Source: Bacteroidales bacterium (GTDB lineage: Bacteria > Bacteroidota > Bacteroidia > Bacteroidales > UBA932). From it: a stretch of DNA of 55,463 nucleotides. The translations under genes were made by a program, and so were the position numbers. How positions within the stretch are numbered: position 1 is the stretch's first letter; each line of letters opens with the position of its first letter. Below, piece after piece: positions 16,379 through 24,862 of the stretch. The stretch covers positions 1-55,463 of the forward strand of contig JAFUWY010000021.1 in NCBI GenBank assembly GCA_017477245.1, given 5' to 3'. Below the pieces are notes generated by a model. That model saw only the letters and a program-made list of their open reading frames with translations, did not search any database and had not been told where the DNA came from.

Positions 16379-18856
16379 CTATTGTTTCAAGGGACGGAGT
16401 TTGGCGTATTTGAGCAGGAGGAGTTTCTCCCCATGCACGTCAAAACGGATCTTGGCCTTCATTTCCGGCGCCCTCCCGGACAGTTCCAGGATGGTACCAG
16501 GGCCGAAACGATTATGTTCTATACGCTGTCCGACAGTCAATTCCGTCATCGGCACTCCGACGAAATCCGCATCAGCCAGGAGGGACCTTGCGCTGCCGGA
16601 AGGCCGGGGAGCCGGTTGCCCCCGGACGGGTTCGGGACTACGTCCCTCATCCCTCCCACTGCTTCGCAGCGGGCCCCTCCCGTTCACGAAGCCACGGGCG
16701 GCTACGCCCGCCGGGGGCAACCGGCTCCCCGACCTTCCGGCAACGCCTGACCTCAGGACAGGAGACGAGCCGCCATAAGCGCTTCCTCCCATTCCGAACC
16801 GGTTCAGCCGCCCGCCGGTGAAGCGGGAACCGAATCCTCCCCACTCGTGGGTGACGCCGGAATTGTCAAAGTCCGCCTCGTCAAGCGGATTTTCGATATA
16901 CTGCGGATCGATCTCCTTCAGGAAACGGGACGGGGCGTTGGACTCGTGCTTGCCGTTGCGCATGCGCGTGCCGGCGAAGGCCAGCGCCACGGCCTTCTTG
17001 GCCCGGGTGACCGCCACGTAGAACAGCCGCCGTTCCTCCTCCACCTCGGACCGGGCCGACAGCATCGACACGCTCGGGAACAGGTTCTCCTCCAGCCCGG
17101 CGATGAACACGTAAGGAAACTCCAGGCCCTTCGAGGAATGGACCGTCATCAGCGCCACCTTATTGTTGGTGTCCTCGTCCTCGGACACGTCGACATTGCT
17201 CAGCAGCGAGACATTCTCGAGGAAATCGTCCAGGGTGAAGACCGGCTCCCCTTCGGAGGCGTTCTCCTCCAGGAAATCCTCCGCCTCCTCGCGGCGCTCC
17301 TCGACGAACTGGGCCACGCTGTTGATCAATTCGTCCAGGTTGGCCACGCGGGACAGGCCCTCGATCGAGGTATCCTGCTTGTAGAAAAGATACAGGCCGC
17401 TCTCGTCGGCGATCCGCTTGGCCAGTTCGCAGGCATCCGTCGTCGGCACCAGCGCGGACAGTTTCGCGACCATCTCGCAGAAAGGCTTGATCTTGGGCAC
17501 CTCGCGCGCGGCCTGGAAGAGCGGCCAGCCCTGCTGGCGCGCAATCTCCTCCACGGCCTGCAGGGCCTTGTCGCCGATGCCGCGGGCGGGCTTGTTGACG
17601 ATCCGCCGGAACGACTCGTCGTCCCGCAGGTTGACCACCAGCTTGAAATACGCCATCATGTCCTTGACCTCTGCCCGGTCGAAGAAGGAATTGCCCGAAT
17701 AGATCATATAGGGGATATTGCGGCGGCGGAGCTGCTCCTCCAGCGCGCGGGACTGGGAGTTGGTCCGGTACAGGATCGCGAAATCCTGGTACTGCGCCCG
17801 GGCGGTGCGCATCCGGTCCAGGATCTCCGAGACGATCATCACGGCTTCCTCCTGCTCCGTATACGCCTTGAGCAGCTTGATCCGTTCGCCGTCCTCGCCC
17901 ACGGCGTAGCACTCCTTGGGGATGCGCCCCTCGTTGTGGGCGATGACCGAATTGGCCGCGTCCACGATCACCTGCGTGGAGCGGTAGTTGCGCTCCAGGC
18001 GGAAGATCTTGCACTCGGGATAATCCTTCCTGAAATTGAGGATGTTCTCGATCTTGGCGCCGCGGAAGGCGTAGATGGACTGGCTGTCGTCGCCGACCAC
18101 GCAGATATTGCGGCTGAACTGCGCCAGCTTCTTGAGGATCAGGTATTGGGCGGCGTTCGTGTCCTGGTACTCGTCCACCATGATGTGCGTGAAACGGCCG
18201 GCGATCGCGCGCAGCGCCTCCGGATTGTCCCGCAGGAGGTAGTTCATGTTGAGCAGGATATCGTCGAAATCCATCACCCCGCTCTGCTTGAGCTTCTCCT
18301 GGTAGCGCTTGTAGACCTCGCCCAGCCGGGGGCGCTTGGCATGGTAGTCCTCGGCCTGCAGCTCCTGGCTCGCCAGGTAGGCCGTGACCGTGATGAGGTT
18401 GTTCTTGGCCTTGGATATCCGGGCCAGCACGTCGCGGGGCTTGTAGACCTTGTCGTCCAGGCCCATCTCCTTGAGGCACGCCTTGACGGCGCTCTGGGAG
18501 TCGGACGTATCGTAGATCGTAAAGTTCTGGGGATAGCCCAGGGAGTCGGCATATTCGCGCAGGAAGCGGACGAAGACAGCATGGAACGTACCCATCACCA
18601 CGCGGCGCACGTTCCGGTCGCCGACCATCGCAGCGATGCGTTCCTTCATCTCCCCTGCGGCTTTTTTGGTAAACGTCAGGGCCAGGATGCGCGCATGTTC
18701 CTGCAACGCAAGGATATAGGCGACCCGGCTGGTCAGCACGCGGGTCTTGCCCGATCCCGCCCCCGCAACGATCAGCACCGGTCCTTCCACCTGACAGACG
18801 GCATTTTTCTGCTCGTCGTTCAACTCTTCCAAGATCGTGTTCACTTTATCATTCAT
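16379..18856 (-). CDS. UvrD/PcrA-type superfamily 1 DNA helicase
   Basis: The 825-aa 3'-5' helicase acts in nucleotide excision and replication repair. Visible motifs: LNDEQKNAV (Q motif), GAGSGKTRVLTSRV (Walker A), VDEYQDTN (motif II), DDSQSIYAFRGA (III), RNYRSTQVI (IV), MTVHSSKGLEFPYVFIAG (V) and VAVTRAKK (VI). The C-terminal tail VGQRIEHNRFGPGTILEL is the PcrA tudor-like RNA-polymerase-binding domain. The start at 18856 (MNDKVNTILEE) is supported by a -7 box 7 bases upstream. Residues about 706-754, between the helicase core and the tail, are encoded by a branched palindrome with 31-bp arms. First gene of a five-gene operon. Confidence 0.95.
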   Translation of the reverse strand: MNDKVNTILEELNDEQKNAVCQVEGPVLIVAGAGSGKTRVLTSRVAYILALQEHARILALTFTKKAAGEMKERIAAMVGDRNVRRVVMGTFHAVFVRFLREYADSLGYPQNFTIYDTSDSQSAVKACLKEMGLDDKVYKPRDVLARISKAKNNLITVTAYLASQELQAEDYHAKRPRLGEVYKRYQEKLKQSGVMDFDDILLNMNYLLRDNPEALRAIAGRFTHIMVDEYQDTNAAQYLILKKLAQFSRNICVVGDDSQSIYAFRGAKIENILNFRKDYPECKIFRLERNYRSTQVIVDAANSVIAHNEGRIPKECYAVGEDGERIKLLKAYTEQEEAVMIVSEILDRMRTARAQYQDFAILYRTNSQSRALEEQLRRRNIPYMIYSGNSFFDRAEVKDMMAYFKLVVNLRDDESFRRIVNKPARGIGDKALQAVEEIARQQGWPLFQAAREVPKIKPFCEMVAKLSALVPTTDACELAKRIADESGLYLFYKQDTSIEGLSRVANLDELINSVAQFVEERREEAEDFLEENASEGEPVFTLDDFLENVSLLSNVDVSEDEDTNNKVALMTVHSSKGLEFPYVFIAGLEENLFPSVSMLSARSEVEEERRLFYVAVTRAKKAVALAFAGTRMRNGKHESNAPSRFLKEIDPQYIENPLDEADFDNSGVTHEWGGFGSRFTGGRLNRFGMGGSAYGGSSPVLRSGVAGRSGSRLPPAGVAARGFVNGRGPLRSSGRDEGRSPEPVRGQPAPRPSGSARSLLADADFVGVPMTELTVGQRIEHNRFGPGTILELSGRAPEMKAKIRFDVHGEKLLLLKYAKLRPLKQ
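16595..16741. repeat. Branched palindrome with 31-bp arms, in frame within uvrD
   Basis: Arms 16595-16625 and 16711-16741 are inverted repeats matching at 30 of 31 positions. The 85-base interior holds smaller dyads: GGGAC-TAC-GTCCC, CTGC-TTC-GCAG and GGGCG-GCTA-CGCCC. The whole element keeps the uvrD frame and codes an Arg/Gly/Ser/Pro-rich linker (GSRLPPAGVAARGF and following). Confidence 0.9.
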
Positions 18857-18863
18857 AGCGGCA

Positions 18864-18871
18864 CGAAAATA
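18864..18871 (-). promoter_or_regulatory. -7 box TATTTTCG for the uvrD operon
   Basis: It resembles TAnnTTTG with one change and ends 7 bases before ATG 18856, predicting a leaderless or very short leader. It is back to back with the nqrA promoter, 13 bases apart. Confidence 0.5.
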
Positions 18872-18884
18872 CAAAAAAAAGTGG

Positions 18885-18892
18885 TATCTTCG
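18885..18892 (+). promoter_or_regulatory. -7 box TATCTTCG for the nqr operon
   Basis: It resembles TAnnTTTG and lies 36 bases before the nqrA ATG. Divergent to the uvrD box, so the two promoters share upstream DNA. Confidence 0.5.
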
Positions 18893-18928
18893 CGTCGCGA
18901 TTTGCCAAATATTTTAACGTCATATTCA

Positions 18929-20290
18929 ATGTCACAAAACTACGTTTTGAAAAAGGGTCTGAACATCCCCGTCGCGGGAGAAGCAGAACTCCGTGTCTCA
19001 AAGACGGTAGCGCCGGGCATCGTAGCAGTACAACCAACTGATTTCAAAGGTTTCCTTCCCCGACTTCTGGTCAAGGAGGGCGACCGCGTGCTCTGCGGCT
19101 CCCCCGTCATGGCGGACAAAAAGAACGCTGACATCCTCCTGACCTCGCCCGTCAGCGGCACGGTCCGGGAGATCGTCAGAGGCGAAAAGCGCAAGCTGCT
19201 CGCCGTCCTCGTGGAGGCCGACGTGCAGCAGCAGTGCGTAGATTTCGGTGTCAAGGATGTTACCAAGCTCGACGGCAAGCAGGTCCGGGAAGCCCTCCTC
19301 GCGAGCGGCCTCTGGCCCTGGCTGGTCCAGCGTCCGTACGGCATCCTCGCCGATCCCGCCGCACAGCCGCGCGACATCTTCGTGTCTACCTTCAGCACCG
19401 CCCCGCTCGCCCCGGACGCCGCTTTCTGCTTCGGCAGCGAGCTCAAGGCCGCCCAGGCCGGCGTGTGCGCCCTGACCAAACTCACTTCCGGCAAGGTCCA
19501 TGTCAGCCTCGACAGCAACGCCGGTGATTCTCCGTTTGCGGCCCTCCAGCACTGTGAGCTCCACACCTTCCAGGGTCCGCACCCGGCCGGCAACGTCGGC
19601 GTGCAGATCAGCCACATCGCCCCGATCTGCAAGGGGGACATCGTCTGGACCGTCTCCCTGGCCGGCCTCGTGGCGATCGGCAAGCTCTTCACCACCGGCC
19701 GTTACAACGTCCGCCGCAAGGTGGCCGTCACCGGTCCGATGGCCCTGCAGCCGTCCTACATCGACGCTCTCCCCGGCACGCCCATGGCGGCCATCCGCTC
19801 CTTCTGCGGCAACACCCCCGCCGACCAGCTCCGCGTCATCAGCGGTGACATCCTCAGCGGCAAGGCCGTCGGGATGGAGGGCTATCTCGGATTCTTCGAC
19901 AACCAGGTCACCCTCGTGCGCGAAGGCACCGACCAGGAGCTGCTCGGCTGGATCCGTCCCTTCCGTTTCAACCAGTTCAGCGCGGACCGCAGCTACTTCT
20001 CCTGGCTGCTTCCCAAGAAGAAATACGCCATGGACACCAACCTCCACGGCGGTCCCCGCGCCTTCCTGATGAACGACGGCTATTATGCACGCGTGCTCCC
20101 GATGGACATCTACCCGGTCTACCTCGCCAAGGCCTGCCTGGCCGGCGAGATCGACAAGATGGAACGGTTCGGCATCTACGAAGTGCTCCCCGAAGACCTC
20201 GCCACCTGCGAGTTCGTCGACCCGAGCAAGAACAATATCCAGGAAATGATCGAGCAGGGCATCGACCTGATGCTCAAGGAAATGGCTTAA
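18929..20290 (+). CDS. nqrA: Na+-translocating NADH:quinone oxidoreductase subunit A
   Basis: The 453-aa protein is the peripheral NqrA subunit. It begins LKKGLNIPVAGEAE, the family start, and continues with a lipoyl/biotinyl-like domain (LVKEGDRVLCGSPVMADK) and the conserved GKLFTTGRYNVRRKVAVTGP block. The same frame runs open far upstream over the antisense of uvrD; 18929 is chosen because it matches the family N-terminus and lies after a -7 box. It is the first gene of an uninterrupted nqrABCDEF operon that couples NADH oxidation to sodium export, the main respiratory pump of many Bacteroidales. Confidence 0.96.
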   Translation: MSQNYVLKKGLNIPVAGEAELRVSKTVAPGIVAVQPTDFKGFLPRLLVKEGDRVLCGSPVMADKKNADILLTSPVSGTVREIVRGEKRKLLAVLVEADVQQQCVDFGVKDVTKLDGKQVREALLASGLWPWLVQRPYGILADPAAQPRDIFVSTFSTAPLAPDAAFCFGSELKAAQAGVCALTKLTSGKVHVSLDSNAGDSPFAALQHCELHTFQGPHPAGNVGVQISHIAPICKGDIVWTVSLAGLVAIGKLFTTGRYNVRRKVAVTGPMALQPSYIDALPGTPMAAIRSFCGNTPADQLRVISGDILSGKAVGMEGYLGFFDNQVTLVREGTDQELLGWIRPFRFNQFSADRSYFSWLLPKKKYAMDTNLHGGPRAFLMNDGYYARVLPMDIYPVYLAKACLAGEIDKMERFGIYEVLPEDLATCEFVDPSKNNIQEMIEQGIDLMLKEMA

Positions 20291-20294
20291 AAGT

Positions 20295-21410
20295 ATGAAC
20301 AAGATTTTCGAAAAAGGCGGCAAATTCTACTGGCTGCACTCCACGGTTGACGCTTTTGAGACATTCCTCCACGTCCCCGGCACCGTCACCCGCAAGGGTG
20401 CCCACGTGCGCGACGCCATCGATCTCAAGCGCATCCTGATCCTCGTGGTGATCGCCGCCGCTCCCGCAGCCCTCTTCGGCATGTGGAACGTCGGCTACCA
20501 GCACGGTCTCGCCATCGGCGACACCTCCCTCAACATCCTCGGCAACTTCTGGTACGGTTTCCTGAAGGTCCTGCCGCTGTACCTGGTCTCCTACATCGTC
20601 GGTCTGGGCATCGAGTTCGCCTCCTGCCAGATCCGCGGCGAGGAAGTCAGCGAAGGATACCTCGTGTCCGGTTTCTTCATCCCGCTCATCGTCCCGGTGG
20701 ACATTCCCCTCTGGATGCTCGCGCTCGCCGTCGCGTTCGCGGTCATCTTCGGCAAGGAGGTCTTCGGCGGCACGGGCATGAACATCGTCAACCCGGCGAT
20801 CCTCACGCGCGCGTTCCTTTTCTTCTCTTACCCGAACTACATGTCCGGCTCCGACTGCTGGATCGCCTACAAACCCACCGAGAAGCTGGTCGACGGCTTC
20901 ACGGGAGCCACCCCGCTCGCGCTGGACGGCGCTTCCGCCCAGTACGGCACCGGCTTCTGGGACCTGTTCATCGGTACGGTCCCCGGCTCCGTGGGTGAGA
21001 CCTCCGTCATCGCCATCCTGCTGGGCGCCATCCTGCTCATCTGGACCGGCATCGCCAGCTGGAAGATCATGTGCGCCGGCATCCTCGGCGCCCTGTTCGT
21101 GGGCGGCATCGGCGACCTCGCCGGCATCACCACGATCCCCTGCTACATGCAGCTCCTCTACGGCGGCTTCGCCTTCGGTATCGTCTTCATGGCGACCGAC
21201 CCGGTGACCTCCGCCCAGACCGAGGCCGGCAAGTGGATCTACGGCTTCCTGATCGGCGCGCTCTGCATCACCGTGCGCCTCTTCAACCCGGGCTACGCCG
21301 AAGGCATGATGCTCGCCATCCTGCTCTGCAACGTCTTCGCCCCGCTGATCGACCACTGCGTCATCAGCGCGCACATGTCCCGCAAGGCCAAGAAACTCAA
21401 AACCGCCTAG
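20295..21410 (+). CDS. nqrB: Na+-NQR subunit B
   Basis: The 371-aa integral membrane protein of the RnfD/NqrB family has about ten hydrophobic helices. The FMN-linking threonine lies in the FTGATPL motif (about residue 195-201), matching the SGAT-type site of NqrB, and it also binds riboflavin and quinone in characterised enzymes. It starts 4 bases after the nqrA stop. The GKEVFGGTGMNIVNPA loop is typical. Confidence 0.96.
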   Translation: MNKIFEKGGKFYWLHSTVDAFETFLHVPGTVTRKGAHVRDAIDLKRILILVVIAAAPAALFGMWNVGYQHGLAIGDTSLNILGNFWYGFLKVLPLYLVSYIVGLGIEFASCQIRGEEVSEGYLVSGFFIPLIVPVDIPLWMLALAVAFAVIFGKEVFGGTGMNIVNPAILTRAFLFFSYPNYMSGSDCWIAYKPTEKLVDGFTGATPLALDGASAQYGTGFWDLFIGTVPGSVGETSVIAILLGAILLIWTGIASWKIMCAGILGALFVGGIGDLAGITTIPCYMQLLYGGFAFGIVFMATDPVTSAQTEAGKWIYGFLIGALCITVRLFNPGYAEGMMLAILLCNVFAPLIDHCVISAHMSRKAKKLKTA

Positions 21411-21414
21411 CCCT

Positions 21415-22188
21415 ATGAATACCAACAGCAACGTATATACCATCATCTACACCACGCTCGTGGTCGTAGTCGTGGCTGCGGTCCTGGCCTTCACGGCCAT
21501 GAAACTCAAACCGGCTCAGAACGCCAACGCCAAGGCGGAGACCCTCCGCCAAATGATGTCCGCCGCGCAGATCAAGCCTACGGACGAGCTCTACGCCACC
21601 AAGAACGCCGGCGTACTCCAGCTGTATGCCGAGAACATCGACCGGGCCTACACGATCGGCCTGGACGGCCAGGAGAACGGCAAGCTCTCCACCGACAAGG
21701 CTTCCATCGAGCTGGTGGACAACCTCAAGCCGCAGAACAAGGCCATCAAGGACGGCGGCAACGCCACCCTTCCGGTCTATGTCTTCAAGAGCGGCGTCTG
21801 TGTGATTCCGGTCTACGGAGCCGGCCTTTGGGGCCCGATCTGGGGCTACATCGCCTTCCAGCCGGACGGCAAGACCATCGCCGGCGCCTACTTCGACCAT
21901 GAGTCCGAGACGCCGGGCCTGGGTGCCAAGATCAAGGACGAGGCCTGGTTCCGCGAGAAATTCGTGGGCCGCCAGGTCGCCTTCGGTTCCGAACAGCCCT
22001 TCAACCTCGCCAAGAACGCGGAAGCCACCGGTGCCGCCAATGCGGTGGACGCCATCACCGGCGCCACGATGACCTCCAAAGGTCTGAACGACGCCCTGAA
22101 TGTCTGGTTCAAAGCCTACGAGAAGCATCTCTCCGCCCTGGGCCAGCCGGAAGAAACTCCTGTTGAATTTAAAGTGAAGGAGGACTAA
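21415..22188 (+). CDS. nqrC: Na+-NQR subunit C
   Basis: The 257-aa protein has one N-terminal membrane helix (VYTIIYTTLVVVVVAAVLAF) and a periplasmic FMN-binding domain. The covalent FMN site is the Thr of ITGATMTSKG near residue 220. GLWGPIWGYIAF is the conserved NqrC core. It begins 4 bases after nqrB and hands electrons between FMN sites of NqrC and NqrB. Confidence 0.96.
   Translation: MNTNSNVYTIIYTTLVVVVVAAVLAFTAMKLKPAQNANAKAETLRQMMSAAQIKPTDELYATKNAGVLQLYAENIDRAYTIGLDGQENGKLSTDKASIELVDNLKPQNKAIKDGGNATLPVYVFKSGVCVIPVYGAGLWGPIWGYIAFQPDGKTIAGAYFDHESETPGLGAKIKDEAWFREKFVGRQVAFGSEQPFNLAKNAEATGAANAVDAITGATMTSKGLNDALNVWFKAYEKHLSALGQPEETPVEFKVKED
22177..22183 (+). promoter_or_regulatory. Shine-Dalgarno AAGGAGG for nqrD
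   Basis: A full AAGGAGG lies within the last codons of nqrC, 7 bases before the nqrD ATG. Strong SD sequences are unusual among genes in this window. Confidence 0.7.
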
Positions 22189-22190
22189 TC

Positions 22191-22802
22191 ATGGACCAGA
22201 AACTCAAAGAAACCATCCTCAATCCGATCCTGAAGGGCAACCCGATCACCGTCCTCATCCTCGGTATCTGCTCTTCGCTCGCCGTGACCGTGCAGCTCAA
22301 GGGCGCGCTTGTCATGGCCCTCTCCGTGACCATCGTCACGGGCCTGTCGAGCCTGGTCTGCTCGCTGCTCCGCAACACGATCCCGATGCGCGTGCGCATC
22401 ATCGTGCAACTCGTCGTCGTGGCCCTCATGGTGATCCTGGTCGACCAGATCCTCAAGGCCGGCGAAGGCACCTATGCCATCGACAAGCAGCTCTCCGTCT
22501 ACATCGGCCTGATCATCACCAACTGTATCGTGATGGGTCGCATCGAGGCTTTCGCCCTCGGCAACAAACCCATCCCTTCCCTGCTGGACGGTCTGGCCAA
22601 CGGCGTGGGCTACGGCCTGATCCTCATCATCGTGGCTTTCTTCCGCGAACTGCTCGGAAGCGGCACCCTGTTCGGATTCCAGGTCCTACCTGCCGGTTAC
22701 GTCCCCAACAACCTCGTGATCCTTCCGCCGTTCGCGCTGATCCTGCTCGGATGCATCATCTGGGTACACCGCGCCTACGACAAGGACCTCCAGGAGAAAT
22801 AA
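22191..22802 (+). CDS. nqrD: Na+-NQR subunit D
   Basis: The 203-aa integral membrane subunit has six predicted helices and the conserved motif NCIVMGRIEAFA with its Cys, which in NqrD/NqrE pairs contributes to an intramembrane iron-sulfur centre. FFRELLGSGTLFGFQVLP is typical. It starts 2 bases after nqrC. Confidence 0.96.
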   Translation: MDQKLKETILNPILKGNPITVLILGICSSLAVTVQLKGALVMALSVTIVTGLSSLVCSLLRNTIPMRVRIIVQLVVVALMVILVDQILKAGEGTYAIDKQLSVYIGLIITNCIVMGRIEAFALGNKPIPSLLDGLANGVGYGLILIIVAFFRELLGSGTLFGFQVLPAGYVPNNLVILPPFALILLGCIIWVHRAYDKDLQEK

Positions 22803-22814
22803 TCGCGAAGCCCT

Positions 22815-23429
22815 ATGGAATACATCAGCTTATTCGTCAAGTCAATCTTTGTTGACAATATGATCTTCGCATACTTCCTGGGTATGTGCTCATACCTGGC
22901 GGTATCGAAGAATGTGAAGACAGCCAACGGCCTGGGCCTCGCTGTGATCTTCGTGCTCTTCTGCACGCTCCCCATCAACTGGGTCCTCAACACCTTCGTG
23001 CTGCAGCCCGGCGCCCTCAAGTGGCTCGGCCCCCAGTTCGCGGACGTGGACCTGAGCTTCCTCAGCTTCATCATCTTCATCGCGGTGATCGCCGCCTTCG
23101 TGCAGCTCGTCGAGATGATCGTGGAGAAGTATCTCCCCTCGCTGTACGCCTCGCTCGGCATCTTCCTGCCGCTGATCGCGGTCAACTGCTCGATCCTCGG
23201 CGGTTCCCTCTTCATGCAGCAGCGTGATTTCACGGGCCTCGGTGAGTCCGCAGTCTACGCGCTCGGTTCCGGCATCGGCTGGTACCTGGCCATCGTCTGC
23301 CTCGCCGCCATCCGCGAGAAACTTTCGTACAGCAATGTCCCCGCGCCCCTCAAGGGCATCGGCATCACCTTCATCACGGTGGGTCTGATGGGCATGGCTT
23401 TCATGATCTTCATGGGTATCCAATTATAA
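22815..23429 (+). CDS. nqrE: Na+-NQR subunit E
   Basis: The 204-aa integral membrane subunit is homologous to NqrD with inverted topology. It carries [15 protein letters not shown] and [17 protein letters not shown]; the two Cys are the iron-sulfur ligands of the NqrD/E pair. It lies 12 bases after nqrD. Confidence 0.96.
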   Translation: MEYISLFVKSIFVDNMIFAYFLGMCSYLAVSKNVKTANGLGLAVIFVLFCTLPINWVLNTFVLQPGALKWLGPQFADVDLSFLSFIIFIAVIAAFVQLVEMIVEKYLPSLYASLGIFLPLIAVNCSILGGSLFMQQRDFTGLGESAVYALGSGIGWYLAIVCLAAIREKLSYSNVPAPLKGIGITFITVGLMGMAFMIFMGIQL

Positions 23430-23434
23430 GGAGG
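23428..23434 (+). promoter_or_regulatory. Shine-Dalgarno AAGGAGG for nqrF
   Basis: AAGGAGG overlaps the nqrE stop and lies 8 bases before ATG 23443, fixing that start. Confidence 0.75.
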
Positions 23435-23442
23435 AACGCACT

Positions 23443-24723
23443 ATGAACATGACACCTACCATTTTGGCATCCATCGCGGTCATCGTCCTCGTGACGCTGC
23501 TGCTGGTGGTCCTCCTGCTCGTCATCAAATCCTTGGTCACCCCGAAGGGGACCATCCAGATCGATATCAACAACGGCAAGAAGACGCTCGACGTCAATCC
23601 GGGCAATTCCTTGATGAACACGCTCGCCGAGCAGAAGATCTTCCTTCCCTCCGCCTGCGGCGGCAAGGCCAACTGCGGCCAGTGCAAGGTCCAGGTCCTC
23701 GAGGGCGGCGGAGAGATCCTCCCGACCGAGGTCGGCTTCTTCAACCGCAAGCAGATCAAGGACGGCTGGCGCCTGGGCTGCCAGGTCAAGGTCAAGGATA
23801 ACCTCAAGATCCAGGTGGCCGAATCCGCCCTGTCCGTCAAGAAACTCGAATGCGAGGTGATCTCCAACAAGAACGTAGCCACGTTCATCAAGGAGTTCAC
23901 CGTCAAGCTCCCCGAGGGCGAGAACCTCGAGTTCAAGAGCGGCGAGTACATCCAGATCGACATCCCTGCCTATCACCTGTATTTCAAGGATATCGAAGTC
24001 GAACCCGAGTACCGTGGCGACTGGGAGAAGTACGGATTCTTCAACCTGGAGTCCGTCAACCCCACCCCGACCATCCGCGCTTACTCCATGGCTTCCTATC
24101 CGGGCGAGAAGGGTATCATCAAGCTCAACGTCCGTATCGCGACGCCTCCGTTCGACCGCAGCGTCCCGCGCGAGCAGGGTCCGAAGCTCCTCCCCGTCAA
24201 CCCGGGCATCGCTTCCTCCTATGTCTTCACGCGCAAGCCGGGCGACAAGGTCATGATCAGCGGCCCTTACGGCGAGTTCCTCCTGCCGAAGGACGACCCG
24301 GACAACCTCGAGTACATCTTCGTGGGCGGCGGCGCCGGCATGGCTCCCCTCCGCAGCCACATCATGCAGCTCTTCAAGACCCTCCGGACCGGCCGCAAGG
24401 TCAGCTTCTTCTACGGCGCCCGCGCCCTCGTGGAAGCGTTCTACCTGGAAGATTTCGCCGAGATCGAGCGTGAGTTCCCGAACTTCAAGTTCTACCTCGC
24501 CCTCGACCGTCCGGATCCCGCAGCCGACGCTGCCGGTGTGAAGTACACCCCGGGCTTCGTCCACAACGTGATGTACGAGACCTACCTCAAGGAGCACGAG
24601 ACCCCCGAGGACATCAAGTACTTCATGTGCGGTCCGCCCATGATGGTCTCCTCCGTCAACAACCTGCTGGATTCGCTCGGCGTCCCGCCGGAGAACATCC
24701 TCTACGACAACTTCGGAGGTTAA
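23443..24723 (+). CDS. nqrF: Na+-NQR subunit F (NADH dehydrogenase, 2Fe-2S/FAD)
   Basis: The 426-aa protein is the NADH entry point of Na+-NQR. It has one N-terminal helix, a 2Fe-2S ferredoxin domain with C-G-G-K-A-N-C-G-Q-C near residues 71-80 and the fourth Cys in LGCQVKV, an FAD domain (RAYSMASYP) and an NADH domain (FVGGGAGMAPLRSH, CGPPMM). The end YDNFGG is typical. A hairpin terminator follows 9 bases after the stop and closes the operon. Confidence 0.97.
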   Translation: MNMTPTILASIAVIVLVTLLLVVLLLVIKSLVTPKGTIQIDINNGKKTLDVNPGNSLMNTLAEQKIFLPSACGGKANCGQCKVQVLEGGGEILPTEVGFFNRKQIKDGWRLGCQVKVKDNLKIQVAESALSVKKLECEVISNKNVATFIKEFTVKLPEGENLEFKSGEYIQIDIPAYHLYFKDIEVEPEYRGDWEKYGFFNLESVNPTPTIRAYSMASYPGEKGIIKLNVRIATPPFDRSVPREQGPKLLPVNPGIASSYVFTRKPGDKVMISGPYGEFLLPKDDPDNLEYIFVGGGAGMAPLRSHIMQLFKTLRTGRKVSFFYGARALVEAFYLEDFAEIEREFPNFKFYLALDRPDPAADAAGVKYTPGFVHNVMYETYLKEHETPEDIKYFMCGPPMMVSSVNNLLDSLGVPPENILYDNFGG

Positions 24724-24732
24724 TCCTTCAGC

Positions 24733-24762
24733 AAAGAGACCTGCTTCGCGGCAGGTCTCTTT
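24733..24762 (+). terminator. Rho-independent terminator of the nqr operon
   Basis: AAAGAGACCTGC (24733-24744) pairs fully with GCAGGTCTCTTT (24751-24762), loop TTCGCG, followed by T-rich bases. Confidence 0.85.
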
Positions 24763-24849
24763 TCGTTTGCAGGATCTGCAAACGGATAAAACATCGCAAA
24801 AATCCGCATACGATTTTTTCGGTTCCTTGCCGTTCCGCCGGCCGCCCGT

Positions 24850-24857
24850 TACTTTTG
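24850..24857 (+). promoter_or_regulatory. -7 box TACTTTTG
   Basis: It matches TAnnTTTG and ends 5 bases before ATG 24863; TTGCCG about 20 bases upstream may serve as the -33 element. It decides the start of the following gene. Confidence 0.6.
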
Positions 24858-24862
24858 TCCGC

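Noticed and set aside
16847-18928. Long plus-strand open frame joined upstream to nqrA (would give a 1147-aa protein)
   Set aside because: It is the antisense of uvrD, whose helicase motifs are clear on the minus strand; nqrA begins at 18929 with its family N-terminus.
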